64,000 nucleotides of DNA from Trissonchulus latispiculum (GCA_030248195.1 JASAND010028698.1:17603-81602); one strand, 5' to 3'; shown: positions 50,833-62,027, numbered from the stretch's first letter. The notes: generated from the letters alone by a model not told the origin. Translations and numbers: made by a program.

Positions 50833-50856
50833 GACATCGAAGAAAATCCAGGACCC
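50833..50856 (+). other. Canonical 2A core DIEENPGP in LINE
   Basis: Codons read RLLLRAGDIEENPGP, with the full D-I-E-x-N-P-G-P consensus for ribosome skipping between Gly and Pro. TAG lies nine codons upstream in this frame. The zinc finger lies in a different frame downstream, so the copy carries a frameshift. Confidence 0.75.
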
Positions 50857-51246
50857 AATTTTCTGGCCATGCCCAATGTGTGGCCGGAACGCTAGACAGA
50901 ACTGTGTACAGTGCACTAGGTGCCAGGGATGGGTTCATCTCAAGCCGTGCTCTGGTCTGTCTCGGCTTCGCGACTATCCTCCCGATTGGATCTGTACATC
51001 ATGCCTGAAATCATCTGCGACTTCCCACCCCTCCACACCCAGGCACCTCCCAGCACCCACTGGAGGACCAGCTGGGGCCTCGCCTATAGGCCAGCGGAGG
51101 TTGCCCCCACTCCTCACCCTCCCGTTCCACCCCTACCGACCCGACCCGATTACATGGCTGCGGGTCAAGCCACTGTCAAACAACAGATCTCCCCCCTACA
51201 TGCGGGGCCTGGCGCTAAGGCGCCTAAGGATTTTACAATGGAATAC

Positions 51247-51598
51247 CAGGGTATTTTTTACAGGGGAGGGGGGCGGGGGGCCCCCCGAAATTGACCCTCC
51301 CCCCCCCGAAATCGCCCCCCCCCGGATTTTGGTCTGCCCCCTTAATGAGGTCTACATTTTTTCCAAAAATGGTCAAATTTTCAAAAATTTTCCGGCGTCG
51401 CCGGAGATTTTTACCTAAAAATAGCTATTTTTGGCTTAAATCCTGGCATTTTTGAGAACTGTTTGCGCTTCTACGTGAAAAATACGCCAAAAAATAGCAA
51501 TTTTTGGCTCATTTTTACCAAAAAATCGTCGCCCCCCGCCGCCGGGGCGGGGGCCCCCCGGAAGCCCCCCCCGAAAAAAATCCCTAAAAAATACCCTG
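51247..51598. mobile_element. G/C-rich MITE, CAGGGTATTTTTTA family, in LINE endonuclease
   Basis: Ends are CAGGGTATTTTTTA and AAAAAATACCCTG. AATAC is duplicated (51242-51246 and 51599-51603). Excision in mind restores the LINE reading QWNTGRLQRK. It is C-rich on the + strand, the reverse orientation of 53784-54158. Confidence 0.8.
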
Positions 51599-52100
51599 AA
51601 TACCGGCAGACTACAACGGAAACTCTCCGGTCTGCAGCAGCTGCTAATCGATCACAGCATAGACGTTGCAGTCATTCAGGAATCACATCTCAGGGATTCA
51701 CACCCAGTTCCTAAAATCAGCGGATATGTTGTGGAGCTGGCAAACCGGAGACAGTCAAGGGCAATAGGACCTATAAAAGGTGGCGTACTGATTCTGGTCA
51801 AAGGTGTTTGGAAGTTTCCCGGGTCAATGGAAGGCTGGTGGCCCAGGATGACCTGTCAACTGATGCAGTAGCTGTGAGACTCCATCTGAGGAACAGAGAT
51901 CTGGTGGTGGTCAATGTTTATGCGCCCCCTATACAGAGGCAAGCGGAAGAAACCAGACAACAGAATTTTGATCCTTACATGCTGCCGGATGAGGAAAATG
52001 TCATCGCGTGTGGAGATCTAAACGTACACTCGCCAATATGGGAACCCGGCAGACCCAGGGATGACAAGGGAGATCGGATCGACGAATGGTGCCTAAGCAA

Positions 52101-52170
<70 letters not shown>
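52101..52170. repeat. (TA)n microsatellite inside the LINE endonuclease frame
   Basis: A TA run with one C interruption, read as Ile-Tyr repeats between WCLSKD and VVLNSGSLTRLP. Confidence 0.9.
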
Positions 52171-52171
<1 letters not shown>

Positions 52172-52902
52172 AGTGGTGCTCAACTCCGGTTCGCTGACCC
52201 GGCTTCCTGTAACGGCCCAGGAGGCGGGCACTGTTCCGGACCTGACTATATGCCACAGCTCGAAGGAAAGAAGAACCGGCTGGCAGCTTTTAGACAACAC
52301 ACTCTCCGACAACCTATCTATCCTCATCAGCTACGACTATGGGCCGACCTCTGCAATCAATCAATCAATCACTCAGAAGCCAACGAGGCAATTCCCAAAG
52401 AGAGACCTAAAAGACCAGTTCCCTGGTCGTCCGGGGAGGTTTGCAGCAGCAGTCAAGAAATGTAAAGTTCAACTGGCTGAATCCAGACGGAACGCACTGA
52501 AACGGTCTGAGCTGAGTGGATCCAAGCTAAAAGAGATGCTATAGCTCTGATACGAGGATTGAAAACGGAAGCCTGGCAAAATTTTGCCACCAGCCTTGAT
52601 GTGAATTCGGAACCATCGAGTCTGGTCGGTGGTCCATGCGATAGACGGAAAGAGGTCCAAGTCCACAGCAGCAGCCATCAACGATTCTGGGAAGAGCCTG
52701 ACCAAGCCAAGGGCTATAGCCTCTGCCTTCATGAAAAACTACGCAAAAGTCAGCTATTATGCCAAGCCTTCCAGAAAACTCAGGTCACTGCGAAACAAGA
52801 ACCGGGACACATTGCGGCAAGAATGCTACTGTGGCAATCAGTTCTCTCTAGCCTGCCAAGATTTCACACAAATGGAACTGAAACTGACCCTCCAAAATGC
52901 TA

Positions 52903-53121
52903 CAGGGTAGTTTTTACTGCGCCCCCCCCCGATTTTGGGCTTCCCCCTTAATGAAGTCTACATTTTTCCAAAAATGGTCAAATTGTTAAAAATTTTCCGG
53001 CCTCGCCGGAGATTTTTTCTTAATAATGGCTATTTTTAGCTTAAATCCTGGCATTTTTCCAAAAAATCTTTCCCCCCCCCCGGGCCCGGGGGGGGCGGGA
53101 AAAAACCCTAAATATACCCTG
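52903..53121. mobile_element. Short CAGGGTA-family MITE in LINE
   Basis: Ends are CAGGGTAGTTTTTA and AAATATACCCTG. ATGCTA is duplicated at 52897-52902 and 53122-53127. At 219 bp it is a shortened relative of 51247-51598, with the same CCTCGCCGGAGATTTTT core. Confidence 0.8.
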
Positions 53122-53519
53122 ATGCTAGACTCCGGAAAAGTCCGGTACGTACCAGACGGCATCTGCAATGGGATGCTGAAGAAGGTATCTGCCTCTGGAG
53201 AAGAACTACTGCTTCTCGAAATTATAAACAAATATTGGAGGACTGGACAGGTGCCAACCAGCGCTTTTTTCAAAATCGGATTTCATCAAATTTTCGTCAT
53301 TTTGTTTTCTGAACGTCATTTTTATTTGTCCAAAGCCAAAAATTAAATTTTGCAGAAATATTGTCGAGGAGGGTAAAAAACACCAAAAAAGGGGGGTAAA
53401 AAACACCCCCAGGGACAACTCAATGTAGCAGGTAGAGAGACCTATGCAGTATAGCGCAAATTAAAGGGCGATCTTTATACAACAAAAGCATATATATATA
53501 CCCAAAACATTGGTATGGA

Positions 53520-54735
53520 GCTCTAAAGTGCCGTTTTAAAGGCTAAAACGTTGTTTTTTCGTGTTTGTGAGTGATTATAACCTATTTCCAGGCATTTTGG
53601 CAGAGAAACTCAGAACTTCATATGTTGGTGGGGTATGACCCTGACCCACGGTCACGTGACCCCTGCCGGACCCGTCCGGACCCTCCAGGTACCAACTGGA
53701 CAGTCCGAAGTGGCTATAAACATGTCCTAGGGGGTTTTCCAGGGCACCGAATTCAAATCTAGCATTAGTTTTTAGGTAACTATCAGGGTATTTTTTAGGG
53801 ATTTTTTTCCGGGGGGGGGGGAAGAAATTTTCGGGGGGGGGGGAAGATTTTTTTTCAAAAATGAGCCAAAAAATGGTATTTTTTGGCGTATTTTGCATGG
53901 TGAAACACAAAAAGTTCTCAAAAATGCCGGGATTTAAGGTATAAATAGCCATTTTTACGAAAAAATCTCCGGCGACGCCGGAAAATTTTTTGAAAATTTG
54001 ACCATTTTTGGAAAAAAATGTAGACCTCAGTAAGGGGGCAGACCAAAATCCTGGGTGGGGGGGGGCGATTTCGGGGGGGGGAAGGCATTTTCGGGGGGGG
54101 GGGGAAGGTCAATTTCGGGGGGGGGGGGGGGCCCGCCCCCCCGGTAAAAAATACCCTGAACTATGGGCTAATACTGACTTCTGGGATCACGTTTACCGTC
54201 GGACGGTTCAAACCCGGCTGGTTACCAGGCTGGACTACCAGAAGTGCCAGGCAACCTCAAAAACAACGAATATAAGGGTTTTCGAGGTCGCTGAGCTCGA
54301 ATTTGACGTTAGTTTTGCTCTAGCTACTGTTCTGATTTGAGTAACACAACATAAAAATGATTTTTTTATTTGTTAAAATTTTAACAAAAAAATCACCCAC
54401 CCCAGGACGGCTCAGAGGTCCGACTGGGAACTTCTATATATGTATCGATAGCCCACAGTCAGGGCATGTCACATGCACAATATGGGTTGCCTAGGGTTTT
54501 TCCTTTAAATAGCAGCCGAAATTCGAACTTCGGTCATGAACGTTTTGGGGTCACTTTTGGGTACCCTCACTTAAAGGTTTGCCCTGAACGCATGGAGAGG
54601 GCCTAGGGGCTCAAACTCACAGGCTGTAATGTCGAGATGTGTGGCTATCACCATGCAAAAATTTGGGGCTCTGCGACTTTCCTGTGAGTCAGGGCGGGGT
54701 GATTTTTTTGTTAAAATTTCGGGTGTTTTTGTTAA
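53520..54735. mobile_element. Repeat unit A (second copy, interrupted by a MITE)
   Basis: Apart from the 375-bp insertion it follows 46556-47396 closely (GTGCCGTTTTAAAGGCTAAA, CCACGGTCACGTGACCCC, AACTATGGGCTAATACTGAC, CACCCACCCCAGGACGGCTC, TTTTGTTAAGCTTGCTA). The left end differs from copy 1. Non-coding. Confidence 0.7.
53784..54158. mobile_element. G-rich MITE, CAGGGTATTTTTTA family, with an in-window empty site
   Basis: Ends are CAGGGTATTTTTTA and its inverted match TAAAAAATACCCTG (14 bp). AACTAT is duplicated at 53778-53783 and 54159-54164, and is single in repeat unit A copy 1 (46810-46815). The interior is G-rich on one strand, with G-runs of 8-19. Confidence 0.9.
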
Positions 54736-54739
54736 GCTT

Positions 54740-55130
54740 GCTATATTGCTGCACACCTTTGCGTGAAGCTGGCATATGCTTAGACTAAGTAGGCAGGTGG
54801 CTAAGCTTAACCGGCACAGTGGCAAGCTAATCTGGCACACGCCTAAGCTAAGCTAGCACGCGCCTTAACACGTCTAAGCCTAAGCCTCAGCCTAAGTCTA
54901 AGCCAGTTTGAGACTTTAAGAAAGATTTGTTATAGTGTCTTTGTTTGATTGCCAAATCCAGCCTTGAAGACTGTAATTAAATGTAATGTGGCATGATGGC
55001 TATTCATATAATCAAGATATTGTCATGGTTCTAGATCCCTTTTGAAGCCTAACATTTCCTCTTTTCAGCAAGCTATTCAGTGCTTCTTAATGTTGTTTGT
55101 ACAATTTTATATTAATTTTTTGTTAGTACG
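54740..55130. other. Intergenic sequence, nothing recognised
   Basis: It includes a short run of CTAAGC-type motifs (54835-54905). No gene is recognised. Confidence 0.35.
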
Positions 55131-55145
55131 TATACTATGTATGTT

Positions 55146-55534
55146 GTGTGGTATGTTGTGCCGTGCCGGCCGAGTGGTTAAGGCGCTCGACTTCGGATCC
55201 GATAGTCCGAGGTTCGAATCCCCGCTGCCACAAAGCTTTCACAAATCCCCTTGAGCAAGGGACTAAGCACATATCGGTTCGCCGTGAGCTCTAGCCAACC
55301 CAGCTATCCATCCTTAATTGGTCGGTAAATGGGTATATATATACCACTATTGTGGGAAGGTAACAGGAGTCCGTGTAGGGCTTAAAGCCTTGAAGGGCCG
55401 GCCCCCCTTCCACGGATGTAGTCATTTGAGGTGACACTCCTGGCTCTACGGCTGTGTATCCGGGGATGAGCACCGGCACCCCTTGTCCCTGAAGCAGGAA
55501 TGGAGATATTCTCCAGGGGTCACCTTTACCTTTT
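55146..55534 (+). mobile_element. Full-length tRNA-derived SINE with 15-bp target duplication
   Basis: TATACTATGTATGTT flanks the copy at 55131-55145 and 55535-55549. It has a tRNA-like head (55158-55231), a body of about 290 bp and the tail CACCTTTACCTTTT. Other copies lie at 2686, 28490 and 35136. It would be transcribed by RNA polymerase III from the head and mobilised by a LINE (family knowledge). Confidence 0.85.
55158..55231 (+). other. tRNA-like SINE head with A and B boxes
   Basis: GGCCGAGTGGTTAAGGC forms the D arm and A box, and GGTTCGAATCC is a perfect B box. The acceptor halves (GTGCCGT and CTGCCAC) pair at only about five of seven positions and the anticodon stem is poor. The same head occurs at the end of the SINE at 35136-35512. 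It is therefore not called as a functional tRNA. Confidence 0.75.
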
Positions 55535-55799
55535 TATACTATGTATGTTAGACCCTGTGGTAAAGGCTGGGGGATCAATATTATGAAAATCCGAATAACT
55601 TTTTATGGAGATGTCAGATTGTAATAATTCAGGTGTGGATGGAAAGAGCAAGTATTCCTCTTTCAAATGAGTTGTTTCTTCCTTCTGCGTACCGACGCTG
55701 TCGCTGGCAATACTGTATATTATGAAGCTGTGAAGAGCAAATTAATTTTTTGAAAATGTCCTTCTCGCGGTTATATATCAGAATTTTACCCAGAGATAC

Positions 55800-56960
55800 A
55801 TACCTAGAAAGAAAGAGCGGAAAAATTGATCCCCCCAGGGGGTGGGGAATATAGGGGGTAGCAAAGCGGAACGCTCAAAAAAGCGTCTATAAGAAGTTAT
55901 ACGCAGTTGAAACAGCCGAGGTACCCTCTAAGTGTCTTATTTTTAGAAAAGGGGCGACAAATAATATCTTTTGGGGGCTAGCGATCGAGATTGGTGGCTT
56001 GTGACGATGGGGGACACTTTTAGAAAAGATGGGAGCCCAGGGATTTCCCCCCCCCAGGGTGCTTTAACCCGAAAAAGGATATTAAAAAGTAGGGCAGGCG
56101 GAAGGGGGTCTGGCCATAGGTGTAACGGGGATTTGGGGTGGGTGCCCCCCTCCCCCGCAATTTGGGGCCTGGGGGGCCCTTTTTGGACCCCCGCGACGAC
56201 CCCCCAAATCTCCCCCAAAAAATTTTCAATTTTTATGCTAAAAATCGCGTTTTCAGCCATTGCTAATGTCGCAAAACATGAAATCATTAAATAATTTTAA
56301 CATTAGACAGTGTATTTAAACTCGAAAACTTGATTGCCAACATGTTTTTGAGTCCAGAATAAGGTCAATATTGAGTTTAAAAGTCCATAAAACCGTCATA
56401 AACGTGTATTTCTCGCGATAATAAACACGTTACGCCAAAAATTTGGACTTTTTTGAAAAATTTTGTAAAATTTACCCTAAAAATGCCCAATTTTTGGCCA
56501 ATTTTCGCTCCTTCGGTGCGACTACCCCCCCCCAGTTGGGGGGCCGGGGGCCCCCAAAAATTTGGGGGGGGGTTTGCAAAAATGGCTGGGGGGGGCTGGA
56601 CAAAACTTGGACTTTTTTGAAAATTTATGCAAAATTTAACCCAAAAATAGCCAAATTTTGGATTTTGTTCGCGCCGTCGGCGAGACTACCCCACCCCCCC
56701 AAAGCTCTGTGGAGGAGGGTTTAAAAAAGGGCTGGGGGGCTACCCCCCAGCCCCAATCCTTCCCCCCACACCAAAATGACAAATTTTCGGGACTCCCCCA
56801 GATTTTCGGATTTTAGTAGCCCCCGATTTTTGGCAAAAAAGTAGCCAAAACAATTTTGGCGGACCCCCACCCAAAGATATTTCCAAATCCACACCTGAAA
56901 ATCCAATCGAACCCCTGAGCGATTTTTGGGCCCAGAGCTTAGCTAAATTTGACTGAAAAT
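55800..56960. repeat. G/C-run-rich repeat sequence of uncertain family
   Basis: Contains many C-runs and G-runs, CCAAATTTTGG-like blocks and GGCCATAGGTGTAACGGGG; similar phrases recur at 62940-63230 (GGCATAGGTGTA, CCCCAGATTTT). Ends are not defined and no ORF has a domain. Confidence 0.4.
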
Positions 56961-56994
56961 AGTCATTTTTTGAAAAGGTTTTCTCAAATTTGGC

Positions 56995-58834
56995 TTAAGG
57001 GGGCGCTTGCATTATCGGGATTATAGATATAAAATTTAGACCGATAGCTCAATTTTATAGAAATCCTAACTAAACTTACTTTGGTTGGCGTTGCATCTTT
57101 TGACAAAATTTCGGCAACGGAGACCACGTTCTTGGCTAGCTACCGGTATGGCTTAAAATTTCGAAATTTTATTAAAGCTGCAAACGACACCGTCGAATGC
57201 ACTACGTGAAAGAGCATAAAAAGCCCGTTACAACGATGTGCATATCTCTCCAGTACGTAGTTGCAATCAAAAGTTACAGGCGGTTGAATATATGACAAAG
57301 TTACGTTTACCATTCCTAACGCGAATGGCAATGTAAAAATCAATCGTTCGGAATGAATTCTACAGGACTTTTCACGTTGCGTTTGTGTTGGATTTGTTTT
57401 TTTTATGAAATACACTGTGCGACTTATTAAAAGCATAATATTTGCGAAAAACTGAAGTGGTTAGTGCGAAATTTTTCATTTTGGTTTTATCATAAATGCT
57501 GGGACCAAACTCGCTCAAATTTTGCATGCACGTTTATTTGACGGGTACGCAGAGGCAAGGTTTTTAGTTTTTGTTTAAGGGGGCGCTTCCATTATCGGGA
57601 TTATTGATGTAAAATTTGGACCGATTGCTCAATTTTAAAGAAATCCCAACTGAAGTTACTTTGTTTGGCGGGGCATGTTTTGACAAAATTTCAGTAACTG
57701 AGACCATCTGCTTGGCTAGCTACCATTATGGTTTAAAAAATCGAAATTTTAGAAAAGCCCCAAACGATTAATTCGAATGCACTATGTAAAAGAGCATAAA
57801 AAGATCTTTACAACGATGTGCATATCACTTCTGCACGTGGTTTCTATCAAAAGTTACAGGCGGTTGAATAGTTGGTAAATTTACGTTGACCATTCTCATT
57901 TCGTTTAGCAAAGTAAAAACTAACAGTTCGAAAATGAATTCTAAAGGATATTTCATGATGCTTTTGTGTTGGCTTTGTTTGTTATTTTATAAAATGCACT
58001 ACGCAACTTATTAAAATCATAATATATGTGCAAAACAAAAGCAATTAGAGCGAAATTTTCCAATTTAACTTTCTCATAAATGCTTCGACCAAAGTTGCTC
58101 AAATTTTGCATGTACGTTTATTTAAGAGGTACGCAGGGGCACTTTTTTCATTTTTTGTTTAAACCTTAAATTCCGTGAGATATCGACTTCTAAAGTTTTT
58201 GAACATTTATAAAATACTCAAAATTGCACCAATCAAAGAAATGAAAAAAGTGCCCCTGCATTAGGTCCATTTATAGATTTGTGCAAAATTTGAGCTACTT
58301 TTATTTAGCCGTTAATGACCATTTTGAAAATTTGAAATTATCCCTTTTGTGGAAGTTGCAAGCCAAGCAATAAATTTTTCAAACTCAGCAAATTACTAGT
58401 ACTTAGCATCAACTATCGTTGCTGAAAATTTGAAAGAGATTGGTTGAAAATTGAATTCAGGAGAGTCGGTCCCGGTAATGGAAGCGCCCCCTTAAATCGT
58501 ATATTCCATGCGATATTGACTTTCAATGTTTTCGAATATTCATAAAATACTCAAAACGGCATAAATCGAAAAACTGAAAAAATTGCCCCTGCGTTATGTT
58601 GATTACGCATTTGTGCCAAATTTTGATCTAATTTCATTCAGCCGTTAATGAGTGACAGCGTTTTGAAAATTTCAGCTTATCCCTCTTGTGTAAGTCGCAA
58701 GCCAAGCACTGGATTATTTAAATTCTACATATTGTTAGCATTTAGCACCAGCTACCTATGCTGAAAGTTTGAAATAGATTAGTTGGAAAATAAACTCAGG
58801 AGCACCGTTCCCGGTAATGCAAGCGCCCCCTTAA
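56995..58834. mobile_element. TTAA element, TTAAGGGGGCGCTTGCATTA family (outer copy)
   Basis: Ends are TTAAGGGGGCGCTTGCATTA and TAATGCAAGCGCCCCCTTAA. A second element of the same family is inserted at its internal TTAA (57575-58495). The remaining sequence aligns block by block with the inner copy (CTTGGCTAGCTACC, ACAGGCGGTTGAATA, AAATTTTGCATG). Confidence 0.8.
57575..58495. mobile_element. TTAA element, TTAAGGGGGCGCTTCCATTA family (inner copy)
   Basis: Ends are TTAAGGGGGCGCTTCCATTA and TAATGGAAGCGCCCCCTTAA, flanked by TTAA on both sides. The inner copy's own homologous position (TTTTTTGTTTAAACC near 58156) shows the uninterrupted target. Non-coding. Confidence 0.85.
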
Positions 58835-59820
58835 GGTGGTGATTCCTTTTGGGCACATATTGTTGATTGACGGTTCAAATCAAGATGAAATTTCATGAAA
58901 CTTTCCAAAATAAGTTCTTTTAGCATTCTAACACCCTCCGCGCAATCCCGCTTCAAAAATTCGACGTCTCCGTTCAGGGCCGTTTTTACTGATTTTTGAC
59001 AAGTAGACAATAGCTGCATAGCTATGATCATATTCATTCGAAAGATCTTGTTGAGCTCTACATTTTTGCTTTTTGAAATACCTTTCTAGCATTTCGCTAT
59101 CGTGAGATATAGTCGATTTTCCTATTTTGGCGTTGAAAACTTGTCATTTTCGCAGAAATCAAATAATCCGTCATTTCTTGCGCTACGTAAGCCGTAAAAT
59201 TAAACTACGGGTGTCAATTTGAAGGTCTCGTCGAGACCGATTATCCGTGACAGTATAATCTACTAACTGCTACCCCGTGCGCTGCTATCATAGAAAATGT
59301 AGTTTTTGGAAAAACATGACCAAATTTTTTCCAGCGATTGTGGAGCATTTACTATGCAAGCTAGATGGTTGCCACTTACTGGACGTGCTTTACACTAAAA
59401 TACCCAGGGACCCTTTTTTAGTTGTCCCGATTGCTTCTTTCTAGCTAAAGTTGTCGCTTGCTAAAGTTGGGAAAAGTAGGCAAAATCCAGGTTGCGCATA
59501 CATTTTAGCTAATTTCTTTACAACGAAGAGCGGTTTCATAATAACTAAAAAAGGGTCCCCAGCTATTTGATAGTGGAATCGAATGATGTGGCCGATGCCT
59601 CACGAAAAAATTTACTTTAGTCTGCAAAAAATCTGGAAAATTAAATTACTTCGAAAATGCAATATAATAATTTCCAAGAGCTAAAGTTAGTTTCCTTGTA
59701 TTTGTTAGAAAGAGCAAATGTAACGCTGCATTTTGATATAAAAATGGCTTCTTAACTTCAAGTAATGGTTGAGTAATAATGGTTCAAAGTTGATGTCTCC
59801 AAAAGGAATCACCACCTTAA
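58831..59820. mobile_element. TTAA MITE, TTAAGGTGGTGATTCC family
   Basis: Ends are TTAAGGTGGTGATTCCTTTT and AAAAGGAATCACCACCTTAA. It shares its left TTAA with the preceding element and its right TTAA with the next. Similar throughout to 12839-13826. Confidence 0.85.
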
Positions 59821-60829
59821 GGTGCTGGTTCGGGTATTTGCAGCAAATTTTGAAAGATTTTAATTTGCTCCATTTTTGGAGTTCAACGATAATTTATATA
59901 TCATTTTAAAGCTTAGAATGTGCTTGTTACAACTGGGTACAGCATAGCTAGTTCATTTCAACTCTTCGGCTTGAACAACATGAAATTTGAACAAGAACTT
60001 GCAATATCATGAAAACAATTTTTGAACATGGATTTCTCGAAGTGTGGGAAAGCTAACGAAAAGCGACCAGTTCAGGCTTCAAAGGAAACGTCTTCCCGAG
60101 GGCTATTTTTTCTGAAATTGTTTAACGAGTAAAGAAGCTCAAGATTTTGACAAAAACGTAAATTTTGTCCAATTTTCGTCAAAATTTTCAAGTTTGGACT
60201 CTTATTTCTCTCGAACTGAAAGACAAAACGCAAAACCATAAAAAAATAGCCCTCGGCAATTGTCTCAAAAATGCGTGTGTAAAGCCGTTTTCGAATCGCT
60301 TGCATGAGTTGAGAGAAATCCGTGTTCAAAACAAACTGGTTGCGATTTTCAAAATTTCACATTTTCGTTGCTGTACCTATTCAGAGATGCCGCAGAGAGC
60401 TCTCCTTGGGACTTAACATGTCCCTTAGGACTACGAATACGGACAATACTTGACCGGCGGACCAGTGCCGTTGAAACTGTCGAAATCTTGCAATATTTGA
60501 TTTTTCGAAAAATGGCCGGTTTTTGACCTCGAAAATCAATTTTCGCTGTTATCTCTTAAACCTTAAGGAATCGAAGATTACTCTCAAGAGCAAAGTTGTA
60601 GGTTTTGGTGAGAGGATTCGAATGATTATAAGTTCAGCCATGTTGGGTGGCCACAGTGCAAGTTATAGCGGATTAAAGCTAATTTCTCCAAAACTAAAAT
60701 TTTCAAGCCGCGACTTTTCTAAAATGTTTTATAGGCTAAATAGTGTAATTGTAGCAAATTTGAATGAATTTCAACAACAATTGCGCTTTTAAAGTCCAAA
60801 AATACACGAACCCGAACCAGCACCTTATT
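59817..60829. mobile_element. TTAA MITE, TTAAGGTGCTGGTTCGGGT family
   Basis: Ends are TTAAGGTGCTGGTTCGGGT and ACCCGAACCAGCACCTTA. The right TTAA is altered to TTAT before the next element begins. The ends resemble the 6172 and 48607 families, but the interior differs. Confidence 0.75.
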
Positions 60830-62027
60830 AAGGTAGTAGTACCACTACCGGGATTTTCAACGTAAGTTTTGCATGTAGGAAGCAATCTTGACAAAATCTT
60901 GGGTAATCCAAGTTTGGTTGGTATAAGCTCTTCGCGCAAAATCTTGATGTCAGAGAGCGCATAATTGGCTAGCTACCATAGTGGCTTTGCGCATGCGCAA
61001 ATAAGCAAAATTCTATTTAAGCTTAATATATTACATTTTACTCTACCATGCGAAAGAGCACAAAAAGCGCTTTAAAATGATGTTCATATCTCTTCTGTTC
61101 GCCGTTTCTATTTTACAGTTACATATGATTTTACATATAGCTGATTTACGTTGACCGTTTGCACAAGCAAAGTAATGTAAGATCATTTTCTACAAAAATT
61201 AAATCTGTTGGGGTTTAGAGGTGGCCATTGTGTTACTTATGTGTATTATTTAACCAAAAACCCTACGCAGTTGATTGAAAGCAACGCTAATTCCTAAAAC
61301 CAAAGCAAACAAAGAAAAGTTGCAAATTCTTTGTTTTTTATTTTCTCGTCACTGCTTCAACCAAACTTGACCAAATTTTGTAGATATGTTTTATATCGCG
61401 TACGCTCAGGTGTTTTCTTTTTATGGAAAAACATTGTAGCAGGCAAGATACAGAATTTACAATATTTCAAAATAAACTAAAAAATCCATAATGCCCTTTT
61501 ACGAGAAACTAAAAAACGGGCTGAGCGTATAAATTAATAAACAGTATCTAATAGTTCACAGTATCTGTTCAAAGTCCACCCTGGTAGTGGTATTACCACC
61601 TTGTTGAATAATACACATAAGTAACACAATGACAAGCTCTAAAACCCAATAGATTTAATTTTTGTATAAAAGGATCTTTCATTACAATGCTTGTGCAAAC
61701 GGTCAACGTAAATCAGCCATATGTTAATCATCTGTAACTTTTAATAGAAACCACGTACAGAAGAGATATGCACATCATTTTAAAGCACTTTTTGTGCTCT
61801 TTCACATGGTAGAGTAAAATTTTATTAGAAAGCTTAAATAAAATTTTGATTATTTGCGCATGCGCAAAGCCATGATGGTAGCCAGCAGATTATGGGCTCT
61901 CTGACCCCAACATTTTGCGCAAAGATAGCCTACCAACCAGACTTGAGTTTAACCAATGTGATGTCAAGATTGCTTCATCCGTGGAAAACTTACATAGGAG
62001 ACCCCGGTAATCGGACTACGACCTTAA
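60828..62027. mobile_element. TTAA fold-back element, TTAAGGTAGTAGTACCAC family
   Basis: The left arm (60828 to about 61255) is repeated inverted at about 61605-62027, each some 420 bp. Shared blocks include GGCTAGCTACCAT, TTTGCGCATGCGCAAA, GCTGATTTACGTTGACCG and GTTACTTATGTGTATTATT. The left arm ends TTAAGGTAGTAGTACC and the right CGACCTTAA. The spacer ends in CCTGGTAGTGGTATTACCACC, a further terminus-like sequence. Spacer motifs resemble the GGGGGCGC family, suggesting common descent. Confidence 0.65.

Larger units (their letters stand above)
50560..53265 (+). pseudogene. APE-type LINE with 2A motif, PHD-like zinc finger and endonuclease, broken
   Basis: Order: a 2A motif at 50833-50856 and, in another frame, a PHD-like C4HC3 finger (PCPMC...CTRCQGWVHLKPC...WICTSC, 50868-51009). 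Then comes an AP-endonuclease domain starting LRILQWN, with VAVIQESHL, NVYAPP, VIACGDLNVHSPIWEP and SDNLSI. The beginning of an RT domain follows (RYVPDGICNGMLKK, YWRTGQVP). Two G-rich MITEs (51247, 52903), a (TA)n run (52101-52170) and several frameshifts break it, and it stops near 53265. It is related to the fragment at 32760, and resembles 2A-bearing APE-type non-LTR elements of invertebrates. Confidence 0.8.

Noticed and set aside
52101..52170. Ile-Tyr repeat proteins from TA runs (also 30651-30836 and 35694-36056)
   Set aside because: These are translations of (TA)n microsatellites.
55158..55231. Functional tRNA gene
   Set aside because: The acceptor and anticodon stems mispair and the same head recurs at another SINE copy, so it is a SINE head.
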